The notes: generated by a model not told the origin, from the letters alone. DNA of 52,033 nucleotides from an uncultured Pelagibacteraceae bacterium (GCA_902632145.1 CACPBH010000003.1:1-52033), one strand, 5' to 3'. Counted from the first letter of the stretch, positions 23,697 to 33,178 are shown. Made by a program: numbers and translations.

Positions 23697-25876
23697 TAAT
23701 AATTATTATACCACTGATTATTTATTTTAAATAGGTCATTTACGCCAATGTTAAATTCACTTTCTACTTCAAAATTTTTAGCTTGAGTTTTACCTATATT
23801 TTCATAATAAACTTCATTGTCATTTAACATTTTAATCACTTTTTCAAGATCAGTTTTTTCAACCTCTACAATATACCTTCCTTGATCTTCACCAAAAAAG
23901 TACTCAAATTTATTAGTTAATTTTTTTGGTTTATAGATTTTAGCTCCTAAATTTGAGCCTATAGACATTTCGCTTAATGCTACTAACAAACCTCCACTAG
24001 AAATATCATGAACACTCGTAACTAAATTTTTTCTAATTAATTGTAATACAGTCTCACCGTTATTTTTTTCGTTATTTAAATTTATTTCCGGTGGTAAACC
24101 CTCAGATATAGAAAAATTTTCTTTCAGAAAACAACTTTGTTCAATATGACCAAAAGTTTTACCAATTAAAAGAATATTACTATTTTCCTTTTTAAAATAA
24201 TGATTAAGTGTTTTTGAGATATCAGGTATAAGACCTACACCGCCTATTACTGGAGTGGGAAAAATACTTTTTTGATTAGTTCCATTGTAAAACGACACGT
24301 TGCCAGATACTACGGGGAAATTTAAAAATTCACAGGCCTCTTTAATACCCTGTATGCATTCTGCAAATTCTCCCATTATTTCTTTATTTTCTGGATTACC
24401 AAAATTTAAACAATTCGTTATTGCGATTGGATTTGCGCCCACTGAAATTAAATTTCTCCAATTTTCACACACTACTTGTTTGCTACCAGTGAGAGGGAAT
24501 GATTTGCAATAATTTGCTGAGGAGTCTACGGTTACAGCAATAGCTTTACTAGTATTATGTATTCTTATAACTGCAGCATCAGAGCCTGATTTTTGAACTG
24601 TATCACACATTACCATTTGATCATACTGATCAGTAACCCAACTTTTGTTTGAATGATTTGGTGAAGATAAAATTTTTATCAATGCATCTTCTAATTTAAT
24701 TTTTTTAAGTTGTTTGATAGCTATTTTTTTTTGTACTACCTTTTTCTTAACCCATTTTCTGTCATATATCGGCGCTTTTGTAGCTAATATTTCAACAGGA
24801 ATTTCTCCTTCTATCTTGTTATTATATTTTAGAGTTAAATTTTTTGAGTTATTTGTTTTACCAATTATAACAAAATCTAAATCCCACTTTTCAAAAATCT
24901 TTCTAGCATGATGTTCTTTACCGTCTTCTAAAATAATTAGCATTCTTTCCTGGCTTTCTGATAACATCATTTCATAAGGAGACATATTATCTTCTCTACA
25001 AGGCACTTTATCTAACTCTAACTCTATACCTAGCGATCCTTTTGACGCCATTTCTACACTTGATGAGGTTAGACCAGCTGCACCCATATCTTGAATTGCA
25101 ATTATAGAGTCATCTTTCATCAACTCTAAACAAGCCTCTAAAAGTAATTTTTCTGTAAATGGATCTCCTACTTGCACCGTCGGTTTTTTTTCTTCTGAAT
25201 TTTCGTCAAACTCTGCAGATGCCATAGACGCACCGTGAATACCATCTCGACCTGTCTTCGAGCCGACATACACAACTGCTTTATTAAGACCTTTAGCTTT
25301 TGAGTAAAAAATTTTATTTTTTTTTGCAAGACCTACTGCCATTGCATTCACTAATATATTTTCATTGTATGTCTCGTTAAATTTAGTTTCACCTGCAACA
25401 GTTGGAATACCAATACAATTTCCATATCCTCCTATTCCTGAGACGACCCCATTTAATAAACTTTTAGTTTTTGGATGAGTAGTAGAACCAAAATGGATTG
25501 AATTTAAAAGCGCTATTGGTCTGGCTCCCATTGTAAAAACATCTCTTAAAATACCTCCAACGCCAGTAGCGGCGCCTTGGTAAGGTTCGATATAAGAGGG
25601 ATGATTGTGGCTTTCTATTTTAAAAACGATTGCATCGTTATCTCCTATATCTATTACTCCAGCATTTTCACCAGGACCTTGTATTACCTTTTTCCCTTTA
25701 GTAGGTAATTTTTTTAAATGTATCCTTGATGATTTATACGAACAATGCTCATTCCACATCGCTGAAAAAATTCCAAGTTCAAGTATATTTGGATTTCTTT
25801 TTAAAAGTTTTTGAATGGTTTTATACTCATCTAATTTTAGACCATGTTTTTCAATGATTTCATTTGTAATTTTCAT
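23696..25876 (-). CDS. purL: Phosphoribosylformylglycinamidine synthase, PurL subunit
   Basis: Catalytic subunit of FGAM synthase, step four of purine synthesis (726 residues from the ATG at 25876; a TTG one codon earlier is passed over). This is the small PurL that works with separate PurS and PurQ, both encoded just upstream. Landmarks are [12 protein letters not shown] with the active-site His near residue 49, [13 protein letters not shown] for [18 protein letters not shown], and QDMGAAGL. A second AIRS-like half starts around residue 425. The stop shares one base with the bolA start. Confidence 0.97.
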   Translation of the reverse strand: MKITNEIIEKHGLKLDEYKTIQKLLKRNPNILELGIFSAMWNEHCSYKSSRIHLKKLPTKGKKVIQGPGENAGVIDIGDNDAIVFKIESHNHPSYIEPYQGAATGVGGILRDVFTMGARPIALLNSIHFGSTTHPKTKSLLNGVVSGIGGYGNCIGIPTVAGETKFNETYNENILVNAMAVGLAKKNKIFYSKAKGLNKAVVYVGSKTGRDGIHGASMASAEFDENSEEKKPTVQVGDPFTEKLLLEACLELMKDDSIIAIQDMGAAGLTSSSVEMASKGSLGIELELDKVPCREDNMSPYEMMLSESQERMLIILEDGKEHHARKIFEKWDLDFVIIGKTNNSKNLTLKYNNKIEGEIPVEILATKAPIYDRKWVKKKVVQKKIAIKQLKKIKLEDALIKILSSPNHSNKSWVTDQYDQMVMCDTVQKSGSDAAVIRIHNTSKAIAVTVDSSANYCKSFPLTGSKQVVCENWRNLISVGANPIAITNCLNFGNPENKEIMGEFAECIQGIKEACEFLNFPVVSGNVSFYNGTNQKSIFPTPVIGGVGLIPDISKTLNHYFKKENSNILLIGKTFGHIEQSCFLKENFSISEGLPPEINLNNEKNNGETVLQLIRKNLVTSVHDISSGGLLVALSEMSIGSNLGAKIYKPKKLTNKFEYFFGEDQGRYIVEVEKTDLEKVIKMLNDNEVYYENIGKTQAKNFEVESEFNIGVNDLFKINNQWYNNY

Positions 25877-25883
25877 CAATAAA

Positions 25884-26561
25884 TCAATTAAGTAAACTTG
25901 AAAATAAATTTACACCATCGTCATTAGAAATAAATTTATCTACCATTCTCTCAGGGTGGGGCATCATTCCTAATATGTTTTTTTTTGAATTAAATATTCC
26001 AGCTATGTTATCCAAAGCTCCATTAGGATTTGACTCTAAGTTTGTGTTTCCTTTATTATCACAATACTTAAATGCAATTAGATTATCATTTTTTAATTCC
26101 TGAAGATGCTTACTATCTGTAAAATAATTTCCCTCATTATGAGCAATATTAATATTTAAAACTTGATTTATTCTGTATTTGGAAGTGAATTGTGTTTTAT
26201 TATTTAAAACCTTAATGTTCACATCTTTATTAATAAATTTTAGATTTTTGTTTCTTAATAGGGTACCTTTCAACAGACCTGTTTCAGTTAATATTTGAAA
26301 ACCATTACAAATGCCAAGGATTAAACATCCATTTTTAGCGAATTTTATAACTTCATCAATAATTAAAGATTTACCTGCAATAGCACCAGATCTCAAATAA
26401 TCACCGTAAGAAAAACCACCCGGAATAACTATTAAATCAGTTTTAGGCAATGAAGTTTCTTTATGCCAAACCATTTGATTTTTGAATTGCATTTTTTCTA
26501 ATGCCACAGCAATATCTCTGTCACAATTTGATCCTGGAAAAACTATTACTGAAGATCTCAT
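25884..26561 (-). CDS. purQ: Phosphoribosylformylglycinamidine synthase, PurQ glutaminase subunit
   Basis: Class I glutamine amidotransferase subunit of FGAM synthase, supplying ammonia to PurL (225 residues). Starts with [12 protein letters not shown]; oxyanion region [18 protein letters not shown]; nucleophile C85 in [11 protein letters not shown]; His and Glu of the triad in GMMPHPERM near the C-terminus. All catalytic residues are in place. It overlaps purS by four bases (ATGA) and is seven bases from purL. Confidence 0.97.
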   Translation of the reverse strand: MRSSVIVFPGSNCDRDIAVALEKMQFKNQMVWHKETSLPKTDLIVIPGGFSYGDYLRSGAIAGKSLIIDEVIKFAKNGCLILGICNGFQILTETGLLKGTLLRNKNLKFINKDVNIKVLNNKTQFTSKYRINQVLNINIAHNEGNYFTDSKHLQELKNDNLIAFKYCDNKGNTNLESNPNGALDNIAGIFNSKKNILGMMPHPERMVDKFISNDDGVNLFSSLLN

Positions 26562-26800
26562 ATTAGTTTAGTGATTTTAAAATCCTCAATAATTAAGTTA
26601 ACTAGTAATTTTTCACACATAACCTTCACTTTTTCCTCTGCTTTTTTTTGGTCATTCTCATCTACTTCAATTTCAAAAAATTTACCTTGCCTGATACTTT
26701 TAAGATTTCCCATACCCATGGATTTTAAAGTATTTTCTACAACTTTACCTTGTGGATCTAAGACATCTTTTTTAAGCGTAACTGTTACTGAGAATTTCAA
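26558..26800 (-). CDS. purS: Phosphoribosylformylglycinamidine synthase, PurS subunit
   Basis: Small structural subunit that bridges PurL and PurQ (80 residues). I start it at TTG 26800, giving MKFSVTVTLKKDVLDPQG, which fits the family N-terminus and length. The longer frame from ATG 26839 would overlap purC by 38 bases and add a basic leader not typical of PurS. Landmarks are DPQGKVVENTLKSMG and SIRQGKFFEIEV. The TTG sits one base after the purC stop, suggesting translation by re-initiation. Confidence 0.9.
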   Translation of the reverse strand: MKFSVTVTLKKDVLDPQGKVVENTLKSMGMGNLKSIRQGKFFEIEVDENDQKKAEEKVKVMCEKLLVNLIIEDFKITKLI

Positions 26801-26801
26801 T

Positions 26802-27593
26802 TTATTTTTTTTTAAATTTAATTGGAATAGTTTTGCCAAAATTTACTTCACTAATATTGGTTTCTTCAGGCATTATTCCCAATCTTCTCGCAACTTCCTG
26901 ATATGCTTGAATTATATTCCCTAAATTTTTTCTAAATCTATCTTTATCAAGTTTTTTCTCAGTTTTTATGTCCCATAAACGACAAGTATCGGGGCTTATT
27001 TCGTCAGCTAAAACTATTTCTTTTTTTTCGGTGTCCTTATTCCAAACTTTTCCATATTCAATTTTAAAATCAACAAGTTTTATTCCTATGGCCCTAAACA
27101 TTCCAGTTAACAAATCATTAATTCTTAAAGTCATGTTATCAATAATTTTTATTTCCTTCTCAGTTGCCCATCCAAAAGATAGAATATGTTCTTTTGAAAT
27201 TAATGGATCATTTAATTCATCCTTTTTATAACAATACTCTAATAATGGTTTTTCTAAATGTGTGCCCTCTGGTATTCCAAGTCTTTTAGTTAAAGATCCC
27301 GTTGAAATATTTCTAACAATAAACTCTATTGGAAAAATGTCGGCTTTTTTTATCAATTGTTCCCTCATGTTTAATCTTTTAACTAAATGAGTTGGAATTC
27401 CACATTGAGATAAATTAGTTAGAATGTATTCAGAAATTCTATTATTTAAAACGCCTTTTCCCTCTACTTTAGCTTTTTTTAAATTATTAAATGCAGTAGC
27501 GTCGTCTTTAAAATGTTGAATAACTAAATTTTTATCTTTTGTTTCATAAATTATCTTAGCTTTTCCTTCGTATAATTTATTTCCTTTATTCAT
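26802..27593 (-). CDS. purC: SAICAR synthetase
   Basis: Phosphoribosylaminoimidazole-succinocarboxamide synthase, joining CAIR and aspartate (263 residues). N-terminal LYEGKAKIIYET is the ATP-binding start; VEGKGVLNNRISEYI, FIVRNISTGSLTKRLGI and EIVLADEISPDTCRLWD are the substrate signatures. The C-terminus is a basic stretch (PIKFKKK). Four bases after purB and one before purS. Confidence 0.97.
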   Translation of the reverse strand: MNKGNKLYEGKAKIIYETKDKNLVIQHFKDDATAFNNLKKAKVEGKGVLNNRISEYILTNLSQCGIPTHLVKRLNMREQLIKKADIFPIEFIVRNISTGSLTKRLGIPEGTHLEKPLLEYCYKKDELNDPLISKEHILSFGWATEKEIKIIDNMTLRINDLLTGMFRAIGIKLVDFKIEYGKVWNKDTEKKEIVLADEISPDTCRLWDIKTEKKLDKDRFRKNLGNIIQAYQEVARRLGIMPEETNISEVNFGKTIPIKFKKK

Positions 27594-27597
27594 TTGA

Positions 27598-28896
27598 TTA
27601 CTTTTTTTTTAGACTTCTGTTAAAAATTATATTAATTCTTTTAGTATGGTAACTAAAATTAAATAATTTTTTTAGTTTATTAACAGGTATTTTGTTTGTA
27701 ATTTTTTTTTCTAAGAGAATATTACCTAAAAAAGATGAATTTTCCTTCCAAGATTTCATCGCATTTTTTTGCACCAATTTATAGGCCTCTTCTCTTGTAA
27801 ATCCCACTTCTGTTAGTTCTAACAAAACTCTCTGAGAAAAAAAAATACCATTAGTAATGTTTAAATTTTTGAGCATTTTTTTCGGATAAATATTTAAGTT
27901 TTTGACAACACTGCTCAATCTAGCTAAAGCAAAATCCAATGCTATAGTTGTATCTGGTCCAATATTTCTCTCTACTGCAGAGTGTGAAATATCTCTCTCG
28001 TGCCATAAAGAAACATTCTCTAGTGCAGGCATTACACTTGATCTAATTAATCTTGCTAAACCTGTTAAGTTTTCGCTTAGGATTGGATTTTTTTTATGTG
28101 GCATTGCAGATGAACCTTTTTGTTTTTTTCCAAAAAATTCTTCGACTTCTAATACTTCAGTTCTTTGCAGATGTCTTATCTCGGTAGCAAACCTTTCAAT
28201 TGAACTAGCAATAATTGCAAGTGTAGAAAAAAATTGAGCGTGTCTATCTCTAGGTATAATTTGAGTTGAAATAGGTTCGATATTAAGTTTAAGTTTTTTT
28301 GCAACGTACTTCTCAACTGCAGGATTTACATTGGCAAAAGTGCCAACTGCACCAGAAATAGCGCACGTTGAAATTTCTTTAATTGAATCATTTAATCTCT
28401 TCTTATTTCTTAAGAACTCTTGATAAAAAGTTAACATCTTAAGACCAAAAGTAGTAGGTTCAGCGTGAATACCATGACTTCGTCCGATACATAAAGTATA
28501 TTTATGTTTTTTAGCTTGTTTCTTAATGGAGGCTAGTAATTGATCTATATCAGTTAATAGAATTTCACCTGATTGTTTAAGTTGTAAATTAAAACAGGTA
28601 TCTAAAACATCAGAGGAAGTCATCCCTTTATGAAGATATCTAGCTTCTCTGCCAACCTTCTCAGTTATCGAAGTTAAAAAAGCAATCACATCATGTTTGA
28701 CTTTATCTTCAATTTGTAAAATTCTTTTTACGTTAATCTTTGCTTTAGCTTTTACTTTTTTAGAAACACCACGTGGAATTATTTTTAACTTTTCCATTGC
28801 TTCAGCTGCAGCCAATTCAATATCTAACCACAAAGAGTACTTATTTTTATCTTCCCAAATATTTTTTATTTCTGTTCTCGTGTATCTTTCAATCAT
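27598..28896 (-). CDS. purB: Adenylosuccinate lyase
   Basis: Removes fumarate from SAICAR and adenylosuccinate, so it acts twice in purine synthesis (432 residues). Landmarks of the fumarase/aspartase superfamily are HDVIAFLTSI, KGMTSSDVLDTC, the catalytic-His region GRSHGIHAEPTTFG near residue 140, and the signature loop GSSAMPHKKNPI with its mobile Ser near residue 263. Normal length. Sits between map and purC in the operon. Its shorter-type sequence resembles the B. subtilis form. Confidence 0.96.
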   Translation of the reverse strand: MIERYTRTEIKNIWEDKNKYSLWLDIELAAAEAMEKLKIIPRGVSKKVKAKAKINVKRILQIEDKVKHDVIAFLTSITEKVGREARYLHKGMTSSDVLDTCFNLQLKQSGEILLTDIDQLLASIKKQAKKHKYTLCIGRSHGIHAEPTTFGLKMLTFYQEFLRNKKRLNDSIKEISTCAISGAVGTFANVNPAVEKYVAKKLKLNIEPISTQIIPRDRHAQFFSTLAIIASSIERFATEIRHLQRTEVLEVEEFFGKKQKGSSAMPHKKNPILSENLTGLARLIRSSVMPALENVSLWHERDISHSAVERNIGPDTTIALDFALARLSSVVKNLNIYPKKMLKNLNITNGIFFSQRVLLELTEVGFTREEAYKLVQKNAMKSWKENSSFLGNILLEKKITNKIPVNKLKKLFNFSYHTKRINIIFNRSLKKK

Positions 28897-28904
28897 TTTT
28901 TTTT

Positions 28905-29642
28905 TTACAAAGTAAAAATTTCATAACCATCTTTTGTTACACCTATAGTATGTTCAAATTGTGCAGACAAAGATTTATCTTTTGTTACTGCCGTCCAACC
29001 ATCGTTTAAAGTTTTTGTTTCATATTTTCCAAGATTTATCATTGGTTCAATAGTAAAAATCATTCCAGCTTTAATCTTTTCACCTGTCCCTTTTTTTCCA
29101 TAATGAAGAACATTTGGTTCTTTATGAAACTCTTTTCCAATTCCATGTCCACAAAAATCCTGTACAACAGAAAATCCCTCTGCTTCTACATGATTTTGGA
29201 TTGTGGACCCAATATCTCCTAAAAAAATATCCTCTTTAACTATTTCAATAGCTTTCATCATCGCTTCGTATGTAGTTCGGATTAATTTTTTTGCTTTAAT
29301 CGAGACTTCACCTATTTCAAATGTTCTACTTGTATCTCCATGCCATCCATTTTTTAAAGCAGTTACATCAACGTTGATAATATCTCCATCTTTTAAAACT
29401 TTATCAGAAGGTATTCCATGACAGACAACATGATTAGCTGATGTACAACATGATTTAGGAAAACCTCTATAAAAAAGTGGAGCCGAGTAGGCACCATGAT
29501 CATTTATAAATTCATAACACAAACTATCAATTTGATCAGTTCGTGTTCCAGGTTTTGCTATTTTAGCAACTTCATCTAAAGCGCCTGCAGCTATTTTTCC
29601 TGCAAATCTGCTTTTCTCAAATGCTTCCTTATAATCAATCAT
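28905..29642 (-). CDS. map: Methionine aminopeptidase, type I
   Basis: Removes N-terminal methionine from new proteins (245 residues). All five metal ligands are visible: Asp in INVDVT, Asp in HGDTSRTFE, His in CGHGIGKEFHKEP, Glu in FTIEPM and Glu in QFEHT. The substrate His in NHVVCHGIP is also present. Type I, without the insertion of type II or an N-terminal zinc finger. It overlaps sfsA by four bases and lies eight bases before purB. Confidence 0.97.
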   Translation of the reverse strand: MIDYKEAFEKSRFAGKIAAGALDEVAKIAKPGTRTDQIDSLCYEFINDHGAYSAPLFYRGFPKSCCTSANHVVCHGIPSDKVLKDGDIINVDVTALKNGWHGDTSRTFEIGEVSIKAKKLIRTTYEAMMKAIEIVKEDIFLGDIGSTIQNHVEAEGFSVVQDFCGHGIGKEFHKEPNVLHYGKKGTGEKIKAGMIFTIEPMINLGKYETKTLNDGWTAVTKDKSLSAQFEHTIGVTKDGYEIFTL

Positions 29643-30337
29643 TGAATTTTGAATTTTATTTCACGGTTTAGTTTTATTCCTTTTGGTGAAAATTTACAAT
29701 CATAGCAGAGTATTTTTAAATTTTTTTTAACAGCTTTTATTAAAAATTCGCAATATTCAGGATCAATATCTTTCGCTAATTGAAACTTACTACAATCATT
29801 TCTTTGTATTAAAAAAAGAAGATAAATTTCAAAACCTTTTTGTTTTGCTTTTAACAACTCTTTCACATGTTTCAGTCCTCTGGAGGTAACCGCATCAGGA
29901 AATTCTGCTATATTTTTTTCTCTCGAGAGAGTTACATTTTTAACTTCAATAAAGGTTTTTTTTGTTTTTTCAGTCAATAAAAAATCAAATCTTGTATTTT
30001 CACCAAATTTTACCTCCTGTTTTATACTATCAATATTTGTAAAATTTTTTATCGAACCTTTTTTTAAGGCATCAAAAACAATTTTATTTGTTAAATGAGT
30101 ATTAATACCAACTTTTGAATTTTGATCTTCAAAAATTTGCAAAGTATATTTTAATTTCCGTTTGGGGTTATCAGACTTGCTTAACCATACTTTGTTTCCC
30201 TTTTTCAACAAACCCATCATTGAACCTGTGTTAGGGCAATGTGCAGTAACTGTATTATTACCAATTTTTATATCGACAAAAAAACGTTTGTATCTTTTTA
30301 TAAATTCACCTGATATTAATGTTTCATTAAAGTTCAT
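29639..30337 (-). CDS. sfsA: SfsA family protein (sugar fermentation stimulation protein; putative nuclease)
   Basis: SfsA homologue (232 residues). Landmarks are KRYKRFFVDI, AHCPNTGSMMGLL, TRFDFLLTE, TFIEVKNVTL and FPDAVTSRGLKHVKEL. The E-x-K in FIEVKN and the upstream Asp resemble a PD-(D/E)xK nuclease core, the recent view of this family; the old name refers to a phenotype in E. coli. First gene of the minus-strand purine operon, 16 bases from the divergent cinA-like gene, so its promoter must be very close to or inside that gene. Confidence 0.88.
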   Translation of the reverse strand: MNFNETLISGEFIKRYKRFFVDIKIGNNTVTAHCPNTGSMMGLLKKGNKVWLSKSDNPKRKLKYTLQIFEDQNSKVGINTHLTNKIVFDALKKGSIKNFTNIDSIKQEVKFGENTRFDFLLTEKTKKTFIEVKNVTLSREKNIAEFPDAVTSRGLKHVKELLKAKQKGFEIYLLFLIQRNDCSKFQLAKDIDPEYCEFLIKAVKKNLKILCYDCKFSPKGIKLNREIKFKIQ

Positions 30338-30353
30338 GTATAATTAGTAATCT

Positions 30354-31109
30354 ATGATGAAAAAAAAGAAAGTAAATGCAGCAATTTTGATTATTGGAAA
30401 TGAAATTTTATCTGGAAGGACACAAGATAAAAATATTGCATTTTTAAGTAATTGGTTAAACATGAATTGTGGAATAACAGTTTCTGAAGTTCGAATTATA
30501 CCTGACGTTGAAAAAATTATTGTTAAAAACATAAGACTACTATCAAAAGAATTTAATTACGTATTTACTACTGGAGGAATAGGACCAACACATGATGATA
30601 TCACCGCAAAGTCAATTGCTAAAGCTTTTAAAGTTAAGTATGGATTTCATAAAGAGGCATATAAAATACTTGAAAACTATTATGGCATAGAAAAATTTAA
30701 TGACGGTAGAAAAAAAATGGCAAAGATGCCTAAAATAGCAAAACTGATTTATAATCCATCTAGTGCAGCACCAGGATTTATAACAAAAAATGTTTTATCA
30801 CTTCCTGGTGTTCCATCGATTTTAAATTCAATGATAGAAAACTGCAAAAAATATTTAGTTAAAGGTCTCAGAGTTCATAGTAAAACTGTTAATCTTTTTA
30901 CTGTTGAAAGCAACATTTCAAAACAATTAGAAGATATTCAAAAAAAATACGACAAATTTGTTGAAATTGGTAGTTATCCTTTTTTTAGATTAGGGAAAAT
31001 TGGTGTATCCGTAGTTTCAAGATCAACTTCAAAATCAAAATTAATACTAGTTAATAAAGATTTAATGAAGGCAATAAAGACTAAAAAAATAAAAATTCTT
31101 AATATCTAA
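30354..31109 (+). CDS. CinA-like molybdopterin-binding-domain protein
   Basis: A 251-residue protein of the MoCF/CinA N-terminal group. Landmarks are LIIGNEILSGRTQDKN (residues 12-27), FTTGGIGPTHDDITAKSIAKA near residue 80 and LPGVPSILNSM near 150. In full CinA a C-terminal PncC nicotinamide-nucleotide amidase follows; here that domain is missing. Function may be an ADP-ribose or NMN-related hydrolase, as for the COG1058 family, but is unproven. TATAAT at 30339-30344 would place transcription start about three bases before the ATG. Converges with the GT9 gene, sharing four bases. Confidence 0.82.
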   Translation: MMKKKKVNAAILIIGNEILSGRTQDKNIAFLSNWLNMNCGITVSEVRIIPDVEKIIVKNIRLLSKEFNYVFTTGGIGPTHDDITAKSIAKAFKVKYGFHKEAYKILENYYGIEKFNDGRKKMAKMPKIAKLIYNPSSAAPGFITKNVLSLPGVPSILNSMIENCKKYLVKGLRVHSKTVNLFTVESNISKQLEDIQKKYDKFVEIGSYPFFRLGKIGVSVVSRSTSKSKLILVNKDLMKAIKTKKIKILNI

Positions 31110-32059
31110 ATTAAACTAAGAACTTCATCGACATCAATTGAATTTATATCTTTTGTATTATGAATTATTTTACTATCTAATACTTTAGTAAATTTATTTT
31201 TGGGTGCAAACTTTTTTGAGTTAGTTGGTCCAAAAAGAACTATCATAGGTATATTTGCTAAAGACATCATATGCATCACTCCGTTGTCAATTGACACTGC
31301 TATATTTAATCTGGAAGCCAGAGCAGTAACTAAAGCTGGACAAGATAAATTCGAATTTAGTTCAGGAAAAATAGCTGAGGGGACTTGGTTTTTAATTTTT
31401 TCAATTAAATCGATTTTATTTTTTTCAATAAAAAAAACAGGGACTTTATTTTTAGAGAGTATTTTGTTAGCTAATGCTGTAAATTTATATATAGACCAAC
31501 TCTTTTTTCTATATTCATTTCCTTGAGTGACAGAAAAACCTACATAGTTAGTATTCGGTAGAAGTCTTTTAGCTTCTTTTAATATTTCTTTAGGGAGTTT
31601 ATTTACCTTAAAATCTAGTTCGATTATGTCTTCTTCAAAAAACAAACTAAGATTTTCCAAATGATTTAAAGAATAAGTCTTAATTTTTTTTGAGCAAAAA
31701 TATCCATTTAGGGTTTTAGAATAAAATAATTCATGTGGCACTCTTTTTAGAATAAGTGAATTTCTAAATTTTGTTTGCAAATCAATTATAAGATCAAACT
31801 TCCCCAAAGATTTACTGGACGCTCTTTTGTTGGCAAATAATAAATGCCACCATCTAAAACCAAAATATTTCAAACCTAAATCTAAGGTTTCTAAGTTAAT
31901 ATTATATTCTTTTAATTTTCCGTTAAAATGATTTGTGTGGGCCCCTAAATAATAAAATTTTGTTTTTCTGAAATGCGCTTTTAAACTTATTAATATTGGA
32001 AATAATTGTATTGAGTCGCCTAATCCACCTCCAGAATTATAAATTAAGATTTTTTTCAT
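31106..32059 (-). CDS. Glycosyltransferase family 9 (heptosyltransferase-like)
   Basis: GT-B fold enzyme (317 residues) of the lipopolysaccharide heptosyltransferase family, likely cytoplasmic and membrane-associated. The N-terminus ILIYNSGGGLGDSIQLFPIL is the acceptor-side glycine loop. The donor-side motif is VSIDNGVMHMMSLANIPM, then VLFGPTNSKKFAP, near residues 250-285. No signal peptide. Sugar and acceptor are unknown; SAR11-type cells are not known for classical heptose cores, so another sugar may be used. Stands alone, between convergent cinA-like gene and the tRNA-Leu region. Confidence 0.8.
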   Translation of the reverse strand: MKKILIYNSGGGLGDSIQLFPILISLKAHFRKTKFYYLGAHTNHFNGKLKEYNINLETLDLGLKYFGFRWWHLLFANKRASSKSLGKFDLIIDLQTKFRNSLILKRVPHELFYSKTLNGYFCSKKIKTYSLNHLENLSLFFEEDIIELDFKVNKLPKEILKEAKRLLPNTNYVGFSVTQGNEYRKKSWSIYKFTALANKILSKNKVPVFFIEKNKIDLIEKIKNQVPSAIFPELNSNLSCPALVTALASRLNIAVSIDNGVMHMMSLANIPMIVLFGPTNSKKFAPKNKFTKVLDSKIIHNTKDINSIDVDEVLSLI

Positions 32060-32177
32060 TGCATATTTATACTTTAACTGAAAGCAGACAAGAAGATAGA
32101 AACGGAAAATATTTTTTTTACTTCTTTTAAACTCTTGTGTATTAATATATTAACAATAACAATAAAAATAACGACGT

Positions 32178-32263
32178 GCCCTCGTGGTGAAATTGGTAGA
32201 CACAAAGGACTTAAAATCCTTGCCCTTTTGGGAGTGCCAGTTCGAGTCTGGCCGAGGGCACCA
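32178..32263 (+). tRNA. tRNA-Leu (anticodon TAA)
   Basis: 86-base tRNA with a 7-base acceptor stem GCCCTCG/CGAGGGC, discriminator A and encoded CCA (32261-32263). Anticodon stem AAGGA/TCCTT encloses loop CTTAAAA with TAA at 32212-32214. A long variable arm and a TTCGAGT T-loop fit tRNA-Leu. Only seven bases separate it from the NAD kinase gene. The 118 bases upstream hold no gene and only a weak promoter candidate. Confidence 0.96.
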
Positions 32264-32270
32264 CTAAAAA

Positions 32271-33038
32271 ATGAAAAAAAAAATAATTATTTCTGATAAA
32301 AATAAAAGATCCTTAAAAATTAAAAAACAAATATTAAACATTTTAAAAAATCAATCCTTAAAAAAAGCTAATATTATTATCGTTATTGGTGGAGATGGTT
32401 TTATGTTGCAAACTTTAAAAAGAAATAGAAATAAAAAAAATATTTTTTATGGAATTAATTCGGGTAATTATGGTTTCTTAATGAATAAATTTTCAAAAAA
32501 AGACATTATAAAAAATATAAATAAATCTAACATGATAAGTATCTCGCCACTTGAAATGAGTGTTTTAGGTAAGAATAAAACAAAAAAAAGTTTAGCAATA
32601 AATGAGGTTTCTATTTTAAGACAAAGTAGACAAGCAGCAAATTTATCAATAAAAAATAATACTTCCTATTTAATGAAAAAATTAGTTTCTGATGGAGTAT
32701 TAGTTTCTACCCCAGCTGGTAGCACAGCATACAATCTTTCAGTCCATGGTCCAATATTAACTTTAAATTCTAAAAAGATTTCAATTGCACCAATAAGCGC
32801 ATTTAGACCAAGAAGATGGCCTGGCAAAATAGTAAGTGATAAATCTAAAATTACAATTACTAATTTAGATTATATCAAAAGACCAGTAAGTGCAGTAGCG
32901 GATAATGTCGAGATTAGAAACGCCAAAAAAATTATAATAAAAGTAAAAACAAAAGTTAAATTTAATTTACTTTATGATAAAAATAGTAGTCTACAAAAAA
33001 AGATAAAATTAGAGCAGTTAAGAAAAGAGACTTCCTAA
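32271..33038 (+). CDS. nadK: NAD kinase
   Basis: Phosphorylates NAD to NADP (255 residues, short for the family). Landmarks are VIGGDGFMLQT (GGDG motif, about residues 41-48), INSGNYGFLMN, and STPAGSTAYNLSVHGPI around residue 150, which binds NAD. SAISAFRPR-type C-terminal region is seen as APISAFRPRRWPG. Lies seven bases after tRNA-Leu and two before the tRNA-Thr on the other strand, so it is probably on one transcript with tRNA-Leu. Confidence 0.93.
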   Translation: MKKKIIISDKNKRSLKIKKQILNILKNQSLKKANIIIVIGGDGFMLQTLKRNRNKKNIFYGINSGNYGFLMNKFSKKDIIKNINKSNMISISPLEMSVLGKNKTKKSLAINEVSILRQSRQAANLSIKNNTSYLMKKLVSDGVLVSTPAGSTAYNLSVHGPILTLNSKKISIAPISAFRPRRWPGKIVSDKSKITITNLDYIKRPVSAVADNVEIRNAKKIIIKVKTKVKFNLLYDKNSSLQKKIKLEQLRKETS

Positions 33039-33040
33039 AA

Positions 33041-33116
33041 TGGTGCCCTCACACGGACTCGAACCGCGAACCTATTGATTACAAATCAATTGCTCTACCA
33101 ATTGAGCTATGAGGGC
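33041..33116 (-). tRNA. tRNA-Thr (anticodon TGT)
   Basis: 76-base tRNA on the minus strand. Acceptor stem GCCCTCA/TGAGGGC, CCA encoded at 33043-33041, anticodon stem TTGAT/ATCAA with loop TTTGTAA giving TGT. D-arm AGCTCAATTGGTAGAGC and T-arm GGTTCGAGTCC are standard. Starts 54 bases downstream of rlmB on the same strand. Confidence 0.96.
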
Positions 33117-33129
33117 TTCAACGTCTCTT

Positions 33130-33178
33130 TAAAATAATTTTACAAAAAAAACAATAAAAATAAACGAAAATTATTTTA
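33130..33178. repeat. 12-base perfect inverted repeat at the end of rlmB
   Basis: TAAAATAATTTT at 33130-33141 and AAAATTATTTTA at 33167-33178 are exact reverse complements with a 25-base A-rich (plus strand) spacer. The right arm contains the rlmB stop codon. All pairs are A-T, so stability is low; it may be a weak 3'-end structure before tRNA-Thr. Confidence 0.4.

Noticed and set aside
32177-33051. GTGCCCTC direct repeats flanking nadK as possible attachment sites
   Set aside because: They are the acceptor-stem ends of tRNA-Leu and tRNA-Thr on opposite strands. No integrase is present and nadK is a housekeeping gene.
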